From: JBOHUX01 sp050734915
Lineage (GTDB): Bacteria > Chloroflexota > Dormibacteria > Dormibacterales > Dormibacteraceae
Length of the DNA stretch: 5,677 nucleotides
NCBI GenBank assembly: GCA_050734915.1
Contig: JBOHUX010000151.1
Location: 1-5,677 of the forward strand
Direction: 5' to 3'
A program made the position numbers and the translations under genes. This document shows positions 4,809 through 5,677 of the stretch, piece after piece. Each line of letters begins with the position of its first letter. The stretch's first letter is position 1. The notes under the pieces are model-generated. The model was not told the DNA's origin, ran no database searches, and saw only the letters and a program-made list of their open reading frames with translations.

Positions 4809-5677
4809 CTAGGCAAGGGCCGCCTCGATCTGGTCTTCGAGCTGCCGCCGGACGCGGTCCCAGTCATTGGCTCGGAGAACCCGCGAGCGCAGCCGCGGGC
4901 CGGGCAGGTCGAGGGCCAGATCCACGGCCGCGGCGACCTGTCCCGGTCCGCCGTCCGCGGGGAAGGCGATCAGGCCGTCGCCTCCCACCTCCCGCAGGAT
5001 CGGGATGTCCGGACAGACGATCGGCACCCGCGCCAGGGCGGCCTCGAGGACGGGAAGCCCGAACCCCTCCGACTCGCTGGTGAGCAGGACGACGTCCGCC
5101 AGCCGGTAGAGCTCGGCCATCATCGCGCCGTCCACCGGATGTGCGTTGTCGTCCCCCGCCCCGTGCTCGTGGCAGAAGACGACCACGTCCTGGAGCCCGG
5201 CTCCATCTCTGAGCGCCGCCAGCTCGCACTGGTAGGCGCGGTTGTCGGCGGTGTGGGGGCCGAGCGCCCCGGTGACCACCACCCGCAGCCGCGGGTGGCG
5301 CCTGCGGAGCTGGGCGGCGGCCGCGATCGCGAGCTCGAGGCGCTTGCGGCGCGTCACCCGCGCCGGGACCAGCACCAGCGGGTCGGCGCCGGCGAACCCC
5401 GCCCGGCGGCCGAGGTCCCGGGTGCTCTCGCCGATGTCCAGGAAGGCGGCCGGATCGATGCCGTTGGGAACCACCGGCACCTGCGCCGGGGTCAGGCCGA
5501 GAGCGTTGGCGACCTCGGCGGCCCTTGCCGCGGAGACCGCGACGTAGCGGACCCGCGGCTGGGCGGTGGCGATCAGCGTGTACGGATGACCGGGGCGCCT
5601 GAAACCTCCGTAGCGGGGATTGGTCGCCGCCAGGTCGTGGGTCCAGGCGAGGAGCCGGACCGGCGCCGGCGCCGGCG
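4809..5677 (-). CDS. GT4-family (GT-B, group 1) glycosyltransferase, N-terminus cut by window edge
   Basis: The frame is open from the right edge to TAG at 4811-4809, giving 288 complete codons before the stop. A GTG at 5480 lies mid-domain and is not the real start: the frame above it reads W-T-H-D-L-A-A (5645-5625) and a Y-V-A-V-S strand, both typical of the GT4 N-terminal domain. The interdomain hinge V-V-P-N-G-I-D follows at 5474-5454. The C-terminal Rossmann half has R-x4-K (5360-5343), the donor-phosphate contact, and S-E-S-E-G-F-G-L-P-V-L-E, whose E-x7-E (5069-5043) is the GT4 signature for a retaining NDP-sugar transferase. Donor and acceptor cannot be read from sequence. The gpgS-like gene follows on the same strand 31 bases after this stop, or overlapping it if ATG 4867 is used. 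The two are likely co-transcribed for a glucosylglycerate, trehalose-like or glycan pathway. No signal peptide can be judged because the start is missing. Confidence 0.9.
   Translation of the reverse strand, partial: PAPAPVRLLAWTHDLAATNPRYGGFRRPGHPYTLIATAQPRVRYVAVSAARAAEVANALGLTPAQVPVVPNGIDPAAFLDIGESTRDLGRRAGFAGADPLVLVPARVTRRKRLELAIAAAAQLRRRHPRLRVVVTGALGPHTADNRAYQCELAALRDGAGLQDVVVFCHEHGAGDDNAHPVDGAMMAELYRLADVVLLTSESEGFGLPVLEAALARVPIVCPDIPILREVGGDGLIAFPADGGPGQVAAAVDLALDLPGPRLRSRVLRANDWDRVRRQLEDQIEAALA

Noticed and set aside
5478..5480. GTG as the start of the GT4 gene
   Set aside because: Coding signal and GT4 N-terminal-domain motifs continue in frame to the window edge. The GTG sits just before the interdomain hinge.
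5660..5677. GC-rich CGGCGC repeats at the right edge
   Set aside because: They encode alternating Ala-Pro in frame with the GT4 gene. The stretch is short and cut off, so I do not call it a separate repeat element.

Overview
The window is a GC-rich (roughly 70% by eye), gene-dense bacterial segment with a TTG start, possibly two. Bacteria of the Rokubacteria/Methylomirabilota, Gemmatimonadota, high-GC deltaproteobacterial or actinobacterial kind would fit. The sequence alone does not settle the lineage, and nothing in it looks mobile, viral or like CRISPR. No gene-free stretch exceeds about 50 bases.

Left half, plus strand (53-2863): a sulfur amino acid cluster. It holds a PLP-dependent transsulfuration enzyme of the cystathionine gamma-synthase/lyase family, an unrecognised 81-residue protein with three likely membrane segments, a CysM-type cysteine synthase, and a JAMM/Mov34 (M67) metallopeptidase whose start overlaps the cysM stop. 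The cysM-peptidase pair matches the logic of the mycobacterial CysO-CysM-Mec pathway, in which sulfur is carried as a protein thiocarboxylate and the peptidase releases the finished cysteine. The carrier CysO and its activating enzyme are not in the window. The cysM ribosome-binding site and start codon sit inside a potential 17-bp interrupted hairpin.

Right half, minus strand (5677 down to 2882): a sugar-transfer cluster. A GT4 glycosyltransferase runs off the right edge, so its N-terminus is missing. It is followed by a three-part protein with two universal-stress-protein-like domains fused to a complete GT81 glucosyl-3-phosphoglycerate synthase domain. This suggests synthesis of glucosylglycerate or a related compatible solute or glycan, possibly tuned by a nucleotide-sensing module.

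The two clusters converge tail to tail across an 18-base gap that holds a perfect 14-base GC palindrome. The most noteworthy items are the USP-USP-GT81 fusion, the cysM/JAMM pair without its carrier, and the hairpin over the cysM start.
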